Positions 13,101 to 29,127 are shown, counted from the first letter of the stretch. The stretch: DNA of 64,000 nucleotides from Vespa crabro (GCF_910589235.1 NC_060959.1:6002763-6066762); one strand, 5' to 3'. Program-made: numbers and translations. The notes: generated by a model not told the origin, from the sequence alone.

Positions 13101-16100
13101 TCCAAACTTTTGGTGAACGGGAACGGGCTTTGGAGAGAATAGGAAAGAAAGACGTAAAGAACGAAAGAAAGAAAAAAAAAATAAAAAAATAAAAAAATAA
13201 AAAACGAAAAAAAAGTTCGAAACTTTGTCCACAGACGACTCCGAGATCGAATATTTCCCGATCTCACCGACCTTGACGAGGATACGCGTGCATCGAAAGG
13301 GTCTCGCGACCTCAGGAAAGAACGGATCGTCCACGTCGATGTTATTCTCTCAATACAAACGATCGGCACCGTCGTTGACGTCGACGATCGTACAGAGTCC
13401 GATCATGAAAGCAGGAAGTTCGAAATCAAATGGTTATCGATCGAGTTCCTCTTTGATTGATAGAATAACCGATAATCCTTCTGGATCAAAATCAAATTCA
13501 CGCGTTTTAACATTCTCGAGGCCACCATCGCCGCCACGAAGAAAATCTTCGAAGAACAACGAGACTTTGAAAAATTATTATAAAAACGATATTATATCGG
13601 ACGGTCATCAATCATCGAATTCCAGACATGCTCAGTGTTTCAATCCGGAAAGAGTTTCGGACATAAGATTATTGAAAGAAAAATTGTCTAGCAATCTCGA
13701 GAAGCATAGAAAGTCGCGAGAACGTCAGAGTTCAAAAATCGTAAGTGTTACTTCGCCAAGTCCAGTCTCGTATAAACGAAAAATTCTTTCGCAAAGTTTA
13801 TCAAAGAATTTTGGTAAAAGTTCTCCATCCGTTTTATCTTTACGTAGCCTTTCCGAAAGCAACGCGACGAGGAACGATAGAATATCGTCGGATAAAATAA
13901 GAAATCGATTTTCTTCATCCTCCTGTCCATTGTCTACTACGAAATCTATCTCGATTAAATCTGAAATATCTAAAACGAAACAGGAAACGTCGATCGATAC
14001 TAAAGAAATTATATCACGAGTAGAATCCTCTCAGATTTCGAAAAAGGATAATTCGAGAGCTCGTTTGACCAAAAGGGAACAGGAAGAATCTTGTAAGAGA
14101 TTAAGTAGATCGAACATTGACATTTCATCGGTTACGGAAGGTAGTAAAAGAAATTTACAAAAGCAAAAGGATACAAAAGGTAAAATACCACCTTCTGAGG
14201 CTTTTGTAACGAGCTCAGCGACTTTATATTCCTCTCATACGATCACCGATAAGGAAAAAGGTATTGTAGATAAAGCTCTTAAGGTTGTAGTTGCGATATC
14301 GTCAAAGGGTCAAGAACCTTGTCGAAAAATCGAATCCCAATTGTCAAAGAACGTAACACCAAAGATTGATTCGAAGAGTTCTTTATCTGCGCGTAAATCG
14401 ATTCCCATTCAAATAAAAAAATCTTCAAAGATTTCGAAGCAATTTGATCGTTCATCTAAAAAAGATATTCCTATATCGATCGTGGCCTCGCCGTCTACAG
14501 AAATTAGTGAGAGTGTTAAGAAGAAAAGATCCAAAGAGAAAGCTCGAGGGGTGATCGTTAAAACACCCGATCGTAAGCAAGAAATTATTACACGAGTTAG
14601 TTCAGATAGAGAGGACAAAAAGTTCGATACGAAAAAGAAGTTAAGAAAAGACAAAGAAACTTCGAAATCCAAAGGGAACATTATTTCGAATAAAAAGATG
14701 GAAAAGGAAGGTAAAAGAATTTCGGAAAAGTCATTTGAAAAATCAAAGATGATCAAACGAATGGATGAAGGTCCAAATGTTCATAGTTTAACTATGACCG
14801 AGATAAAGAAACATCAGGAGAATACCGATACGTTTTTTCAAAATTTATTTTTGAGAAACGTTTTCTCTCCAACTTTGTCTTCCCAATATCCTGAAGTTGC
14901 TTCGAAGAAATCCTTTGTTTATGAGCGTACCAAAATGTTACAAAGTAACGAGAGAAGGGCCAGCAAGTCTGAGCCATCTTTGAAGTCCTTGAGTGTGTAT
15001 TTGGCACACAAACGACCAGTTTCAAATTCTAGATTCAAGAATTTGGATCGAGAAAGCTTATCATCAAGAAGTTTAAGTCCGTGCGGCGTTAGCTGGCCAG
15101 GTCGGTCTATATTTCAAAAGGTCAGTAAATTCGACAGTCTTTTACGGGTCGACGAATTCGGTTCTTCAACGACTTTACGTGGCAGAAGTCCAGATTTAAT
15201 GCGGGATGGAATTAAAGAGAGAAGTCTAAGCGAGCCACCATTAAAAACGCTTTCGGGAAGATCGAAAGATGAAACATTAAGTTCTAGGAGAACTTCTCGA
15301 ACGTCTACGCCGTCTCCGATCAGACCGCCAACTCCTCGTAGAAGTCTGATCTCTAAGGAGAATCAAGATCGTTTAATAAAAAAAAAGTTTAGAGCTAGAA
15401 GCGCAGGCGAGGCCGATGATCTACGAACGAAACTATCTATACTTGGATCGAACACCTCGATCGCTAAAAGCAGTAGTTCTTTGTGTCCATCCTCGATCGA
15501 TCAGGATGATTATCATCAATACGTTCTCGAATTATTACATTACAAAAGAAGAGGTGAGAGGTATAAAGCCTTGCATGATTTTTATTCGAGTTTGGAAAGA
15601 ATAGGACAACTTGAAAGAACGACTTCGTCGGGTGATCTTAGACCGAGAATGAAAAATGAAGAGATCATAGATTACGAACGATGGAAGGAAATCAGATCTA
15701 AGGAGAAAGCGGAATGCGAGCTGAGTTCACTTTATGGAAAGTTGAAAGCTGTACAAAAAGACAAAGATTTTTTATTCAATACGAAGGACGTTGAAAAATT
15801 TAAATGGCGTGGTGATTGTGGCTTGAGATGTAAGGAACGTTCGGTTGAAAATATTCTTCGATATTTTGAGAAATTAGAAAAGGAAGAGAGCGAATTGGAA
15901 TCATCTAAGAGACGAGAGATAGCTGCTAATAAGGATGTGTACAAACCTTTATGGCGAGGTAGTTCGGTTGTTAACGTAGCTGACACGATGCAAAAAAAGG
16001 CCAACGCAAAATTTGATATCCAATCGAAAATATCCGATCGAACGTCCTGGCAAAAAAATCTTGGTTGTAGTAAAAAGTTTTGGAGTAGTTTAACAATTGA

Positions 16101-19100
16101 ACAAGTAAACGCTTTGAAGAATCAATTGAACGATATTTATGGTAGCGAGGAAACAAAGTCACGAATGTCCAGACGCGATCATTCTTCTATCGTCGAACCA
16201 TCGAAGGAAGATTTTCGTAACAAAAAGGATGACAAATGTGAGATCACGTCGAAGTACGAGATCGTGGTCGATGATTTTCAAGAGGACGGTAAGGGTCTTC
16301 ACGTTCGATGTCACTCTATGATTACTCCGGACGAGTCGACGAGTACTATGGAATTTTCTGGGTCAGAAACGACCTTAAAAAGGAGTGGCTCGATTGGACG
16401 TGGAAGAAGGACCTTTGAAAGATCGGAATTAAATGATTCCATCGAAAAATCCCATATGACGGAATTTGAAAAGAAGAGATTGTCCTTGACACTTGGAAAG
16501 GAAGTTTTGGATAAAGTTACTCGAAGGAGATCGTCTTCGGCTCCTCTAGCACCTAGGGAAACTCGTGGTGCTATCGCAGCGGCCATGGCAAACAAGAAAA
16601 CTTCGAACATGATCAATGTTAGCAGTACACCTAATTTATCGTCTGCACCGAGCGTTACCAACACTTCACCTAGAACATGTTATTCCTTGGAAGTATCTTA
16701 CGAGGATAGTTCGAAAAAGGAAAAGAACGATTTTCTATTGGTTCTGGCGCCGAACGAAGATATTGCGAAAGAAAAGGAAAAGGTGGAAAATGTTTTTGAA
16801 GAATGGTCAAAGAAGACACCTGTAGTATCGTCTATCGTTGACGTTGATAATAATATATCTAAAAATAAAATTATTTCAACAACTTCGGGTAGTGAAATGG
16901 ATAGCACGAGTTCCGAAACATCTGTGAAAACTGTTATCAAACGAAATATCGAAATGGAAGACGTACCTAAGAAGATCGAATTTTTTGAAAATATCGATGC
17001 AAAACAAAATGATAGAAAAAGTAAAGAGAGATGTAAAGTTTCTAGATTGTCCTCGTCTCAGAGTTTTGCTGATCTGAAAGAACTATTCGGTGAATCGGAA
17101 ATGGCACGACTGGAATATTCGACTATACCATTGTACAGAAGGAAATCAGCATCGTCGGAAAGGATGTTGGAAAAATCAAAAGATTTGGAAGAATTTGGCG
17201 ACTTTGAATCGGAATATCAGACTGGTTCTATCTCGCCTGAGGAGTTCGGTGATTTTAAAATGAAGAAAGATAAAAGTCAAATGAAGGAAATCGAAAGTTT
17301 AGTAGAAAAGGAAACGAATGAGAATGTATCGAAGGACCGATTGAAGAAACAGGAAGGGAAAGTGTCACCTTCGAAAGAATCGATCGATCAGGATACAACG
17401 TGTTGTTCAATCGAGAGGAAGAAACGATCCAAGAGCAGGCTTCCTGCGGAAGTAGACATGCGACGGTCGCTTCAACGTTGCTCATGGGAGCGTGAACGCG
17501 ATTCGAGACCACAAAGCATCAGTCCATGTCGGGCTACAACGCGTTCCAACTCGTCGTGCAGTGTCGAGAGTATATTCCAACGTGGAACGTCGCCCGATCC
17601 GGAAAGATATTGGCGTGCTTATTTGAAATTGGTGAAGAACGGTACAGTGAGAAAATTGCGAGATAGATTCGAGGGTAGTTGCGAGGATTTACATTCGTCG
17701 AATAAGTTTCGTATACGCCCAAAAAGATTTCAAAGTGATCCGGAATTGGCTAGGAACGTTTTGAAGAAAATAGAAGAAAGTAGGACGACATTGTTGAAAC
17801 CGCAAGAATATTCCAATGTCAATTGGTTGCGTAAAAAATACGAATCTAAAAGAGGGAGGACACGTCGAAGAGGGGAATCACCACCAATCCCAAGGGTACC
17901 ATTGAGATTGGACACACTTTCGATGCCTCATATAGATGTTATCAGTAAAATGGCAGAGCTAAAGGATTCCTCGGTTTCTTCGAGTAAAGTAACGAATTCC
18001 ATCGCTCGAAAAGCCGAAACTAAAGAACTCGCTGCGAGAAAACCGGTCGAGAAGATAATAAGAAAGTTTGAGGATCCTGAGAAGAAAGGAAAAACATCGA
18101 TTTTAGGCGAGATGTTTACGTCCGCCCCCGATGTTCGTGAATTGAGGGACATCACACCTTATCTTGCTGGAAGATGGGTAGCACATAGGTAGCGATGGTA
18201 CTTGAGGCCTCCTGGCTCGCGTCATTTTTTGATATTGTCGAATTGATCGAACGACGTTAAGGGCTGACATCACGACCTTACATATACATACATACATATA
18301 TATATATATGTATGTATTTTCCTAAACTTTTATTTCAACTTCAATGAGATTAATTTCTCAATGTCATCCCTTTACGTTTATAGGAGTCCTCCTAATTTGT
18401 CTAGAGAAAATATTCAAATATTAATTTATTCAAAATTTATTACGAACTTTAGATATCTTGTATAACAAAAACAATAACTCCAAGTTCCATCGCTATTCGC
18501 TTGCATTCAGGTATCCAAGTAGAAGAGACAATATGCGCTCGTTGTCATCGCCACCAAATCTTGAAAATCGTAATTCTGAGAACGGTGATGTGATTGCGAG
18601 TTCGTCGAAAGACTCGAAAGAAACGAATGAGAAAAGGAGATTGGATGAGAGCCGTGATAATTTTTGTACGAAAATCACACGGCCATCGGCGTCAATCTTG
18701 AAGCAGCACAAGGACATTTTTGCGAATCAAGAGTTCGATCCTAGTAAACATAGACCGAGATTTAGATATCAACCACCACCACCACCACCCTCGCCTATCG
18801 TTAAACGAGAAGCCAAGTTTTGGTTACCACCATTGCCAACTTACACTGCTCGGCCTACCGTCAGTTTTGAAGGTCTGCTTGTTTGATAATTAGAAACAAT
18901 AATTTTGGTAACATTTCTTAAATGATAAAAATTAATTTCACATATACGTCTCTATATTATTAGATGATTTTTCTTAATTTATAATTTGAGATTTTTCGAA
19001 TCAATGTAAGTACATTACTCTTTTTTTTTTCTTTTTTTTTGAGGAGCACCAATATCGATAGATATTAGGAAAATGAAGAAGAACAAAAAAAAAATGAAAA

Positions 19101-19953
19101 GAAAAAAGAAAGAAGCTCGTGCTGTGTGAATATCGATTAATCATTATCATTTCAGTGTCTCAGCGAGATTCCTTCGTTGTTTGTAGTGTTATTAGGGCTA
19201 ATTATTATTTTCATTTTTTTTTTTGTTTTTTCTGCTGAACCAATAGAATACTCGAACGCACCCCCGCCGCCACCAAAGTCACAACATTGCAGAGACGAGC
19301 CCCAAGGTAATGCCACAACATGCTAATTGATATTTTTTTTTTACTATTATCATTATTATTATTATTATTATTATTACTATTATTATTATTATTATTATTA
19401 TTATTATCATCTCATTGCTCGCTTGATAATGGAATATTTTGCATATTTTAACAATATTCTACATTGTTCTAGTCCTCTAGTGTAAAATTCATAAAACAAA
19501 TATCGCCATTTAGGTAAAATCTTTCGGAGAATATCATAAATTAATATTGATTAGTTAGAGGATAGTAAAAAGAACAAATTCATTATAATTATTAGTCGAT
19601 GCGTTGGATATCACTGAAAATGCATGTCTCTGGTTTTATTAATGAATATCGACAAACTAGTTTGTAATAGTCCATAGAACAGGTGGATGATGAATGATTG
19701 TTGTTCGTTATTGAATGAATCATAGAGCATGATTATCAGAAAATCTTGGAAAGCATGCGATATTGCATCCTTGAAGAAATCAAAGCTCGAACTATTGGTT
19801 AATTGTGTTCGTGTAATTAACACGAAACTTTCCAAAAATAACTCGCTCTTTCGCATCGTAATACAGCGTTCTAAGCATACTAATAAATACCTATTTAAAT
19901 CTCATGTCGAAAATTTTGCACGCTTTTATGATTACTTCCGGTTAATAAAGTTT

Positions 19954-19990
<37 letters not shown>

Positions 19991-20611
19991 AGGAGGATTC
20001 TGCGAAAATATAAAAGCAAAAGTTTTTTTTTTTTGCAAAAATTTTAAATTTCAATTCAATTTTAAATTTCCATTATTTAATTATATCAATTTCCTTTAAT
20101 GTCCAACGAAAATATTCTCGATCAAGGATATTAAAACAATGATAAGCATTATAATGCAAAAAGTCATGTCATTAAAATTAAACCAAATCTCAAATATTAT
20201 ATTTTTGTCATAGATATTTTCCGCTTAATTCCATTTACGTAACAACGTTTCATTTAATACCTGATAACGTTTCTGATAAAATATTCATATTAAATACGCA
20301 TTATAATATCAGGATAGATATTATATATAAAAAGGCAAAGAAACATATGCCATGGGATTTAAATAGGTAATGCAACGGGCACGTATTCTCGTTACGTTTT
20401 CTCTTGGTCATCGTTGGAAATAAATCATTTTAGTGGGATTTAGACGTTTGACGTTTACGAGTAGACTCGATGGCCGAGGAAGAGAAAAAAAAAGATATAA
20501 TGACTTTTTTACGAGAAATTTTCTTACAAGATGTTTTTTATTAAAATATTAAAAAAGATAATTTATATATTTTTCATGATACACAATTATAACTTTATCT
20601 TTTTATACGTG

Positions 20612-20652
<41 letters not shown>

Positions 20653-21925
20653 AATAATTTTTTTAACAATAGATACATACGTGAGAACATTTTATAGAAT
20701 CGCATAATTTATAATGAACATTATTAATACATACAAAAGACATAGACGATTGCGAATAATCAATTACTCGAGTATACGTCGAAAGTATATATGTATATCC
20801 ATTTGTATTTCGTGGCAGTATGTCAGAACGAACGGTACATCGTTCGATTAAATTATACGGTACATCATTGACAACGCTACGTGACAATCCACGTAGTTGC
20901 GACCGTTCGAAGGCGTTCTCGTTCGGTCTATGGCCTAATGTGAAGAGCCTTCTTATTATCTTCCCGTTACGTAATTAGGATAACCAAATGCAAACTTACA
21001 TTAGACGAGTCGAGTTCGAGTTTACCTTGACGGTATGCTCGATAAGAAAAAGAAGGTATAATTGACGTGATCTAATATATATTCAAAATTGTTGAATAAC
21101 TCTCGCGTGATTTATATTTTAACATTCTTTTTTTTTCGTTTAATCGTAATAACTTTTAAAATCGTCATAGATATTAATACTTATATTTCAATTAAAAGGA
21201 ATTAATTTTTGAGATATATCTTTCTTTAAAGAAAAAAGAAAAGAGAAGAGAAAAAAAATCGTAAAAAAGATAGACAATCTTAGTTCAATGTAATGTCTTA
21301 TCTAATCTTTTACTATTATTAACACCATCGAGTTCATGGTGCAGTATAGTTGTCTACGATTTATAACAGTACGTACGTTTTAGTAAATTTAAAAAAAGTT
21401 CAACCTTGATAATGCAAAAATAGTATAGCGGTGAGCTATACAAAAATAACTAAGAAAATAATGAATAAAGACGTTAATTATACATTTTGAAATATTATTT
21501 ATATAATTGAAAAGAATCGTAATAATTAAAATATTTTTAACTCGATGAACGTACATTTTTTTTCTGTTGTTTGAATGACATTATTTAAACTAAACGATAT
21601 CGTTTCGTGGCTTAAGATAGCACGGCATTTGAATCATCATCGAAAATACTTCATTGCGATAGAAATTCACGATAAACATATTCATTTATCTGCCAAATCT
21701 ATGGACGATTTTCAAGATTTAAATAAATCCGTGATATAATAAATTAGACCAATACTTTTTCTAATATGCTATTGTTATAATAATGACTTCGTTATATCTT
21801 CGATCGTCGATATTAATACCTTGATATTCGTTAAGAAAAGCAATAATTACGTTTAAAACGATTTACCCGAGTCTTTTGCAAACCGATAATATTTTGCGAT
21901 CGTGTGAAGAGCGCTTAAACGTGAA

Positions 21926-21962
<37 letters not shown>

Positions 21963-22073
21963 GGGTGGTGTGGTAGGGGGGGGGTGTGAAAACACGATCG
22001 TCGGACCGACAAGAGGATCAGACGTGCCGCGCGCGTCTTACACGTAACAACCATCTTACGTCGTTGTATCGTT

Positions 22074-22109
<36 letters not shown>

Positions 22110-22970
22110 CTGTCTCTCTCGGAACAATAAGAATAATACATTTCTTTTCGCAATATATTTATTTCGAATATATTCGTTACGAAATAATATATTGAGAAAA
22201 ATTTGTTTCTATTCTTTTAGAATTTTCATACTTTTCATTTATTTATTTATTCATTTTTTGTTTTGTTTTGGTTTCTTTTCTTTTTCTTTTAATCATTTCA
22301 AGTATATAATCGAATCCGAAGTAAGTGTGTATTTAAGTGCGCGTACGTGTGTGGGTGTGTGTGCGTGTGTGTGCACGCTCACACGTGTGTTCTAAAATTA
22401 TTGAATCAAGTGTGTGCATATATAGTGGATAAGTGCATCTATGGTTCGTGTGAACCATTGAATATTTATTATAATAGAATTTTTTACGAAGGATAGATGG
22501 TCGTGTGTCCGATATAAAAATCTAAAGAATGACATTCACTTTCGTAACGAAACGGTAAAAATTCTGAACAATACGTCGACATGCGCAGTTAGTATTATGC
22601 GCAATATATAATCGCGAGTACGATGTAAGGCCGCCAATTGATAATCGCACACTCCGTTCGCGCGTTTCCTTGCGCGTGCATTACGTGCTTGAGACAACCG
22701 ACACATATTTGCAAACATGGCTGACTATACCTGCACGTGATACGTTTCCGGTCGAATGCCCTCTTCCTATATAAGAAATAATGATCGTTTCAATTTTTTT
22801 GTTATCTTCAATTTCGCGATCGATTTTATTTTTATTGAAATTTATCTTTCATTCTTTTTTCTTTTCTTTTTTTTTTTTTTCTTTTTCCTACTTTGAACTT
22901 CAATCGAAAAATACTCGTTAACTTTCTACAATGTTAGATATAACTTCGAAGTTATATATAAAAATTAATT

Positions 22971-23005
<35 letters not shown>

Positions 23006-25166
23006 TAATTTTTAATTAATTTTTTCCATATTATAAATTACAATTAGTAGTAAGCATGTTTCACGCATTGTATAAAATTTTTTCTTTTCTTTATTTTTTA
23101 GATACGATAAAAAATCTTCGTTATGAAGGATTAACGAAGAGTAATATTAATTTTTGAAAAAAATGAAATGGAGGGATTAATTAATAAATTACACGAAACC
23201 AACGTTAATCATGGAGGTATCATAAATAAAATGTTCCCTATTTATCATGGTGGCCATTACGTTTGATTGAAAAGAGAGCTAAGATTCTTAAAGTGCAAAT
23301 AGGAAACTTTCTCGCGAGGAAATATAAACAAAGGGAATAGTGCATCGTTAAGTCGACCGCTCGAGTGTGTTGGAACGTTAGATCTTTCTCGATATAGGCC
23401 TGCGAACGTCTCCGATTCAGACAACCAACGTCATTGTTGTTTTCGGCTCGTTCTTCTTGTAAATTACGGATTTCCACGGAAACGATCGGCGTGAAAGCGC
23501 GAAAGTGTTACGGGAATTAATATCGGACTATAAGCGTTTCGTTCGTTAAACATCGAGGCATTAATAGCATCATACATTGGCACGAACTTTCGTTAATTAG
23601 AAAACAAAAATTAATAAATCTTTAATAATAGGATGAGTAATTGACTTTCTTCGTTTCAATTTTCTTCAGATTTTTTAATATAAACATTTCTTAAAATTCC
23701 ATCATAAAAATTCATTGTTTGTTTTTCGTAACACTCTTTTAATGTAATTAATTAATTGAATAATTAATTAATTATAAATAATTAATTAAATAATTAATTC
23801 AATAATTAATTAATTAATTAATTTCGGCTTTAATAGATTAAGGAAGAGGTGAAACAGGAGAAACTTTTCATTTCCGGCAGGTGTTGTACATTGCACTTTG
23901 ATCTTAAGTTTTGCAAAAGTGAAACTTATCGTTGGTACGAGTTAACGTCGTTATTTTTATTATTATTATTATTATTATTATCATCATTCTTATTGTTATT
24001 ATTATTATCATCATTATTATTATCGATTCGCTTTCAAAGCGTTGTAGTCAGCTCGACAAGTGTTATAATTTCACAATATTTGATTCTATTGCACGATGCA
24101 ATTCAAGTTACGACGTTACTTCGATTTCATTTCTTATTTAGGAATATAGGAAAAAAAAAGAAAAAAGAAAAAAAAATTTACACTCAGAATAATAATAATT
24201 ATAAGTCGATAGGTACTAACATATGTAGGTATATGTATACGCGTAGACGTAAACAAATCAAGGAGCTCGTGTAAAGATTAGATACAAAGCACTTCGTTGA
24301 AGTACCAATACGATACGTATTTCTTTGCCAATTCCCATTTGGCCTTGGGCAATCTCAAGAGAAATGTCTATGCCAGATAATTTCATTGTTTTTCTGCGAA
24401 TACATGTTTTCCATACGATTTGATAAAAAAAAAAAATATTGAAGAAAAAAGAAAACAAAAAGAAAAAAGAAAACGTAATTATAAATAGTCCTTTCGTTTT
24501 TTTTCCTTTCTTTCTTTTTTTCCAAAACGAAGATTTTCATTCTCGAGAAAATTTTTTTTTTACTCTCTGAGGAAGCATAGAAACGAAGGAAAGATTAAAA
24601 TCTTCATACAGAGACAACTTCCGGAAGATAGATAAGCGATCTTTTTAAGAAAGAGAAAAAAAGAGAGAGAGAGAGAGAGAGAGAGCCCAAGGAGCGTAAC
24701 ATCAATGGAAGTATTTGTTTCGCCATGAACGATTCTTAAATTATTGAAAAAAAAGAGAAAAAGAAAAAAATAAAAAAGAATGATTAAATTTAATTCAATA
24801 GTTTTTCATAATGTAGATATATAAATTTATTCAACAGTTTATTTTGTTATTTTTAAAGTTTGATGTTATAACTAAATATTAATCATAATAATACTTACAA
24901 ATAGAAACGTTGCGGGGACATATATAGAAAAAGACGACGTAAGGTCAATGAAAAGCTAACTCGATGTATCTTGTACGATAACTTTGCTTTGTTCGTTTTC
25001 TAGATATGTTTACTCCATCCATTTGAGATTATTTTAAAAAGAACGAGTAGATAAGAACTCATCGGTAGAAATGTTCGATGATGATAAATACTAAATGTCT
25101 TGTGACAAGGACACCGATAGTTTATCTTTTAATTAATTCTACATAATAAATATTGATTTAATCTTT

Positions 25167-25211
<45 letters not shown>

Positions 25212-28200
25212 TACACTTTTTATCAGAGAACTTTACAAATGTATGACTATGAATAGGTGAATCAAAATTTATTGGTGAAAAATTTCAAGTGAATAAAATT
25301 GTCAAAGAAATTTTCAAATAACAATGAGAGAAGAATAATTGAGGAATGTTGAACGTCATGTTGCCACGTGTAGAGGATCTCGAACGTAGCCCACAATGGA
25401 CCAGTTTGGCGAACGACATAAACAATCTCGAAAGGATATCTCACTCGCGAAATCCGGTATTTTTGATGAAAACTAGAAAATATGAGAAACAAACCTGTCA
25501 CAGACGTTCAATGCCTGAAATACAAAAGGCAAAGTTGATTTCGTTGAATTCCTTGGACAACGAAACAAATACAAATCAAAGCAGAAATAAGAATTTCGTT
25601 CATTCGGAATTAAATTTGCCATATAAATGGAGTTGGAAGCCAAAAACCGAATTCGAAAGAACATATTTTTATGGAGATTACAATAAAGATGATTATGAAG
25701 TTTCCAGTCCGATAAATTTGGAAGAATCGATGGAAACTTTGAAGCTTCAAAACGATTATACTGTCGACGGTATTTCGTATCCTGTGGAAGATATTTCAAA
25801 ATCGAAGATAAATTTTCGACCATACAAAGATCGTATTTTGAATATTTCTCAAGAAAACGAGGAATACTCCGGTAGCAGAGAAAGACTTCACGAGATATTT
25901 GAACATAATAGATATCTAAGGAGACAGTTTTTCGGAATGATTAATACGAATAATTTGCATAATGATGAGGAGAAGAATATTCAGCATTCTTTGGATTCGG
26001 GTAGATGTTTCAACAAGAACGTTAGAACGGAAGTTTTAAGACAACCCGGTAAATTTGGTAGCACTGAAACTCTTACCAGTCAGAGTAATCAATCCTCGGT
26101 AAGCAGTATGAACGGCCGGAAATCTCAAACTAAGTCGAACAGTCCGGAACTTTTGGAAGAATCGAGAATTCCTAGATTCTCTCGCATAGGCACGGTTGGT
26201 GAATCTTTGGAATGTGATGATAAATTTAGTGGCGTTCAATTGAAAAAGAAGTATGAATACGAAAGAAAAAATTCGAATAACGTTAATGATTCTTGTGAAA
26301 AAGAATCTACTATCGATCGATATGATAATAGAATTCAAAATCAATACGAAAGATGCCTTGAAAGTTCTACGAACGATAGAATAGAAAGCGACGGTTTGAA
26401 ACTGTTAAATCGTTTCGAATCGGAAATCGCGAGTCGTAAATTAATAATTGACAATTTATCGCAATATCAAAATTCAAACGTGGAAAAATCGAACGACGAT
26501 CATAATCGTTGGTCGGCATCGTACAAATACGAACGAAATCCCGAAGATTTTTGTCAATCAATGCCGGATCTTTCGAGACAAGATGAAAAATCGTTGAAAA
26601 TCGCACGGCTTTCGGTGAACGGTACAAGAATGGATTTTGGAAATTCGATGAATTTGCGTGGTTCGATGAAACCGATTTGCGAGGAGGATAGAAAATATTA
26701 TGCCTCGTGCGTTCAATTAAATGTTTTAAATGAAAATCGATTGTCTAGAAGTGGATCGAAAAGAATTCCGCCTCCTTTGGATTTGAGAAATATTAATGAA
26801 CGATACGAAATGATCGAAGAGTCTGATAGAAAGTATTTAAAAAATTATACCGTTGACGTAGCTTTACTTCAGGATTACGATCGACCAATCAAGTGTCAAT
26901 TGACAACTGTTATGGATGATTCGAATCAGACCAATGACAATTTTACAATCACCAAAAACAATGACGATTCATCTTATAAATCTATCATGAAAAAATCCGA
27001 GGAGAAGCCCACATTAGGAACGTTCAACAAATCTTTCAACGATCTTTCCTATTGGAAGGAATTACAATCTCCACAGCTTGTGAACAATTATAAGAATTCG
27101 ATGATCGATTTGCATAATCGAAACGTTACTGTGAATGATCTAGCTCGATCTTCACGGGTCGTCGATCTAGACGCTTCGACGAACAGCGAAACCACGAGCC
27201 CTCTGGCCGATCACGTCAGACAGATCGGTGGACCGCACTCAGGAACCGGAAGCACGCTTCCCTCGGTCTACGGCCCGATTCCGTACAGTCAGTAAAAACG
27301 CACCCATACGTTTCCACGAACAATGAGTATATACATATGCATATGTACAATATATCTATCTTGTATCTTATGTATCAATCGTGTCGGCCTAATACCGTTA
27401 TATCCATTAGTTTTTCGTTGTTTCAGATTTTGATTTGAATTTTTAAATTTGCCACCGTACCTCGATAAAATTAATAATAAGAACGAGGAGAAAGAAAAAA
27501 AAAACTGAAAAAAAGAAGAAAAAAAAGAAAAGAAAAAAAAAAGAAAGCATTTCTCCGTCGTTCTTTTCGTCGTCGTGACTTTTCTTTTCTTTTCTTTTCT
27601 TTTCTTTTCTTTACACTTATAAAAAAGTTATTTCGCGATAAGAAATATATATCAAACTTTTGATTCGCGTGTTAAAACCATCGGCTTGGAATCTTTTATG
27701 TGGGAAACGCAAGTACTTTCTAAGATCGTTCTGAAACTTTTCTAGGCAAACTTCTATTAGATAATAACGTACATATATATGTTTACTTAGGACGTTCACA
27801 AGTTTTCTTTTTTTTCGATGAGAAAGAGCGAGTGTGTTATATCCTATATGTTAACTGCGCTTGCGCGAATAAGATATTCCCCGGCAAAATTGGCCAGTAG
27901 TGACGTTTGCTTTATCAGTCGCATCATCTCCGTGCATCCAAGCGAATGTACGCGTTAGCCGATTGACAGATTCGCATTTTCGTGTCATTGAACTTCGTGC
28001 CAGTTGACATAGACGATATATCGATTTGATTTCTCGAATGAAAATCGGTCGATAAAACGAAATGAAAATATTTTTACGACAACCCGTCGTCGAATCCGAT
28101 TTAAAAAGTAAAGCGTAATATCTCGTTTCTATATCGATTTTATTAAAATTCATTTATTTTTCATGATCAATGTCACAGTTTAATAAATTGGAATGTTTTA

Positions 28201-28250
28201 ATCAAGGAAATAAGAAATGAAATGTTTTCGTCTTAAGGGCTTTCAGTTTT

Positions 28251-28282
<32 letters not shown>

Positions 28283-29090
28283 TTTTTTTTTTTTTAATCG
28301 TTGCTTTTCTTTTCTTTTTTATTTTTATTTTTGTTCTCGATATACTTACTATATGTAAATGCATAAATGATCGCGAACGTTCAAATATTCATTTAAATAT
28401 TTTCCTTATTTTAACTCATTCCTTTCTCACGACATAACGAAGCCATATGTTTCCGAGTTAACTGCTTAACAAGTTACGACCTTAAAGTAGGTCATTCTGG
28501 CGTTATCTTTTAGATCCAATTTTTTTTTTCTTTTTTTGTTTTTATTCTTTTTCTTCTGTCATTAAATTCTTCCTCCACAAATTTGTCATGGGATAATAAT
28601 ATTACAATGTTAAAGTATAATTTACAATCGTAATTTGTCTAATAAAGGAACAATAAAAGAGGGATAAAAAGAAAACTGGAAATATAATTTATGTAACAAC
28701 GAATCTGTAAAAATGATTTTAATTATCTAATCTTATGGAAATAGAATCTCCGAGGCGCTATGTGGAGGGCGAAGTGACGATTCATTATCGTTCGCCAGTA
28801 CGCACAGAAGCGAAGGAGCCCTTGAGCGAGGAAGAACTTGCAAGAAGAAGTGCGGAAAATATGCGACGTGTTTATCAGGAAGAAAGACGTCGGAAATATC
28901 TTCAGGAACTGCACGATATAGATTCTAGAAGACATACGGACAATTTCATGTGAGTCAATATAAATATTTCATTGAGTAACATTTTTTTTAATGAGACGTC
29001 ATGAATTTCGCATTTGCATAAAATTCTATACGATACTAAAAATAAACGCAGGTGTCAGGTAATTAAATATCGTACGAGTCTTACGATTTA

Positions 29091-29127
<37 letters not shown>

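Noticed and set aside
23750..23822. AATTAATT palindromic array as a possible transposon terminal repeat
   Set aside because: It is a simple AT-rich repeat without a partner terminus or target duplication.
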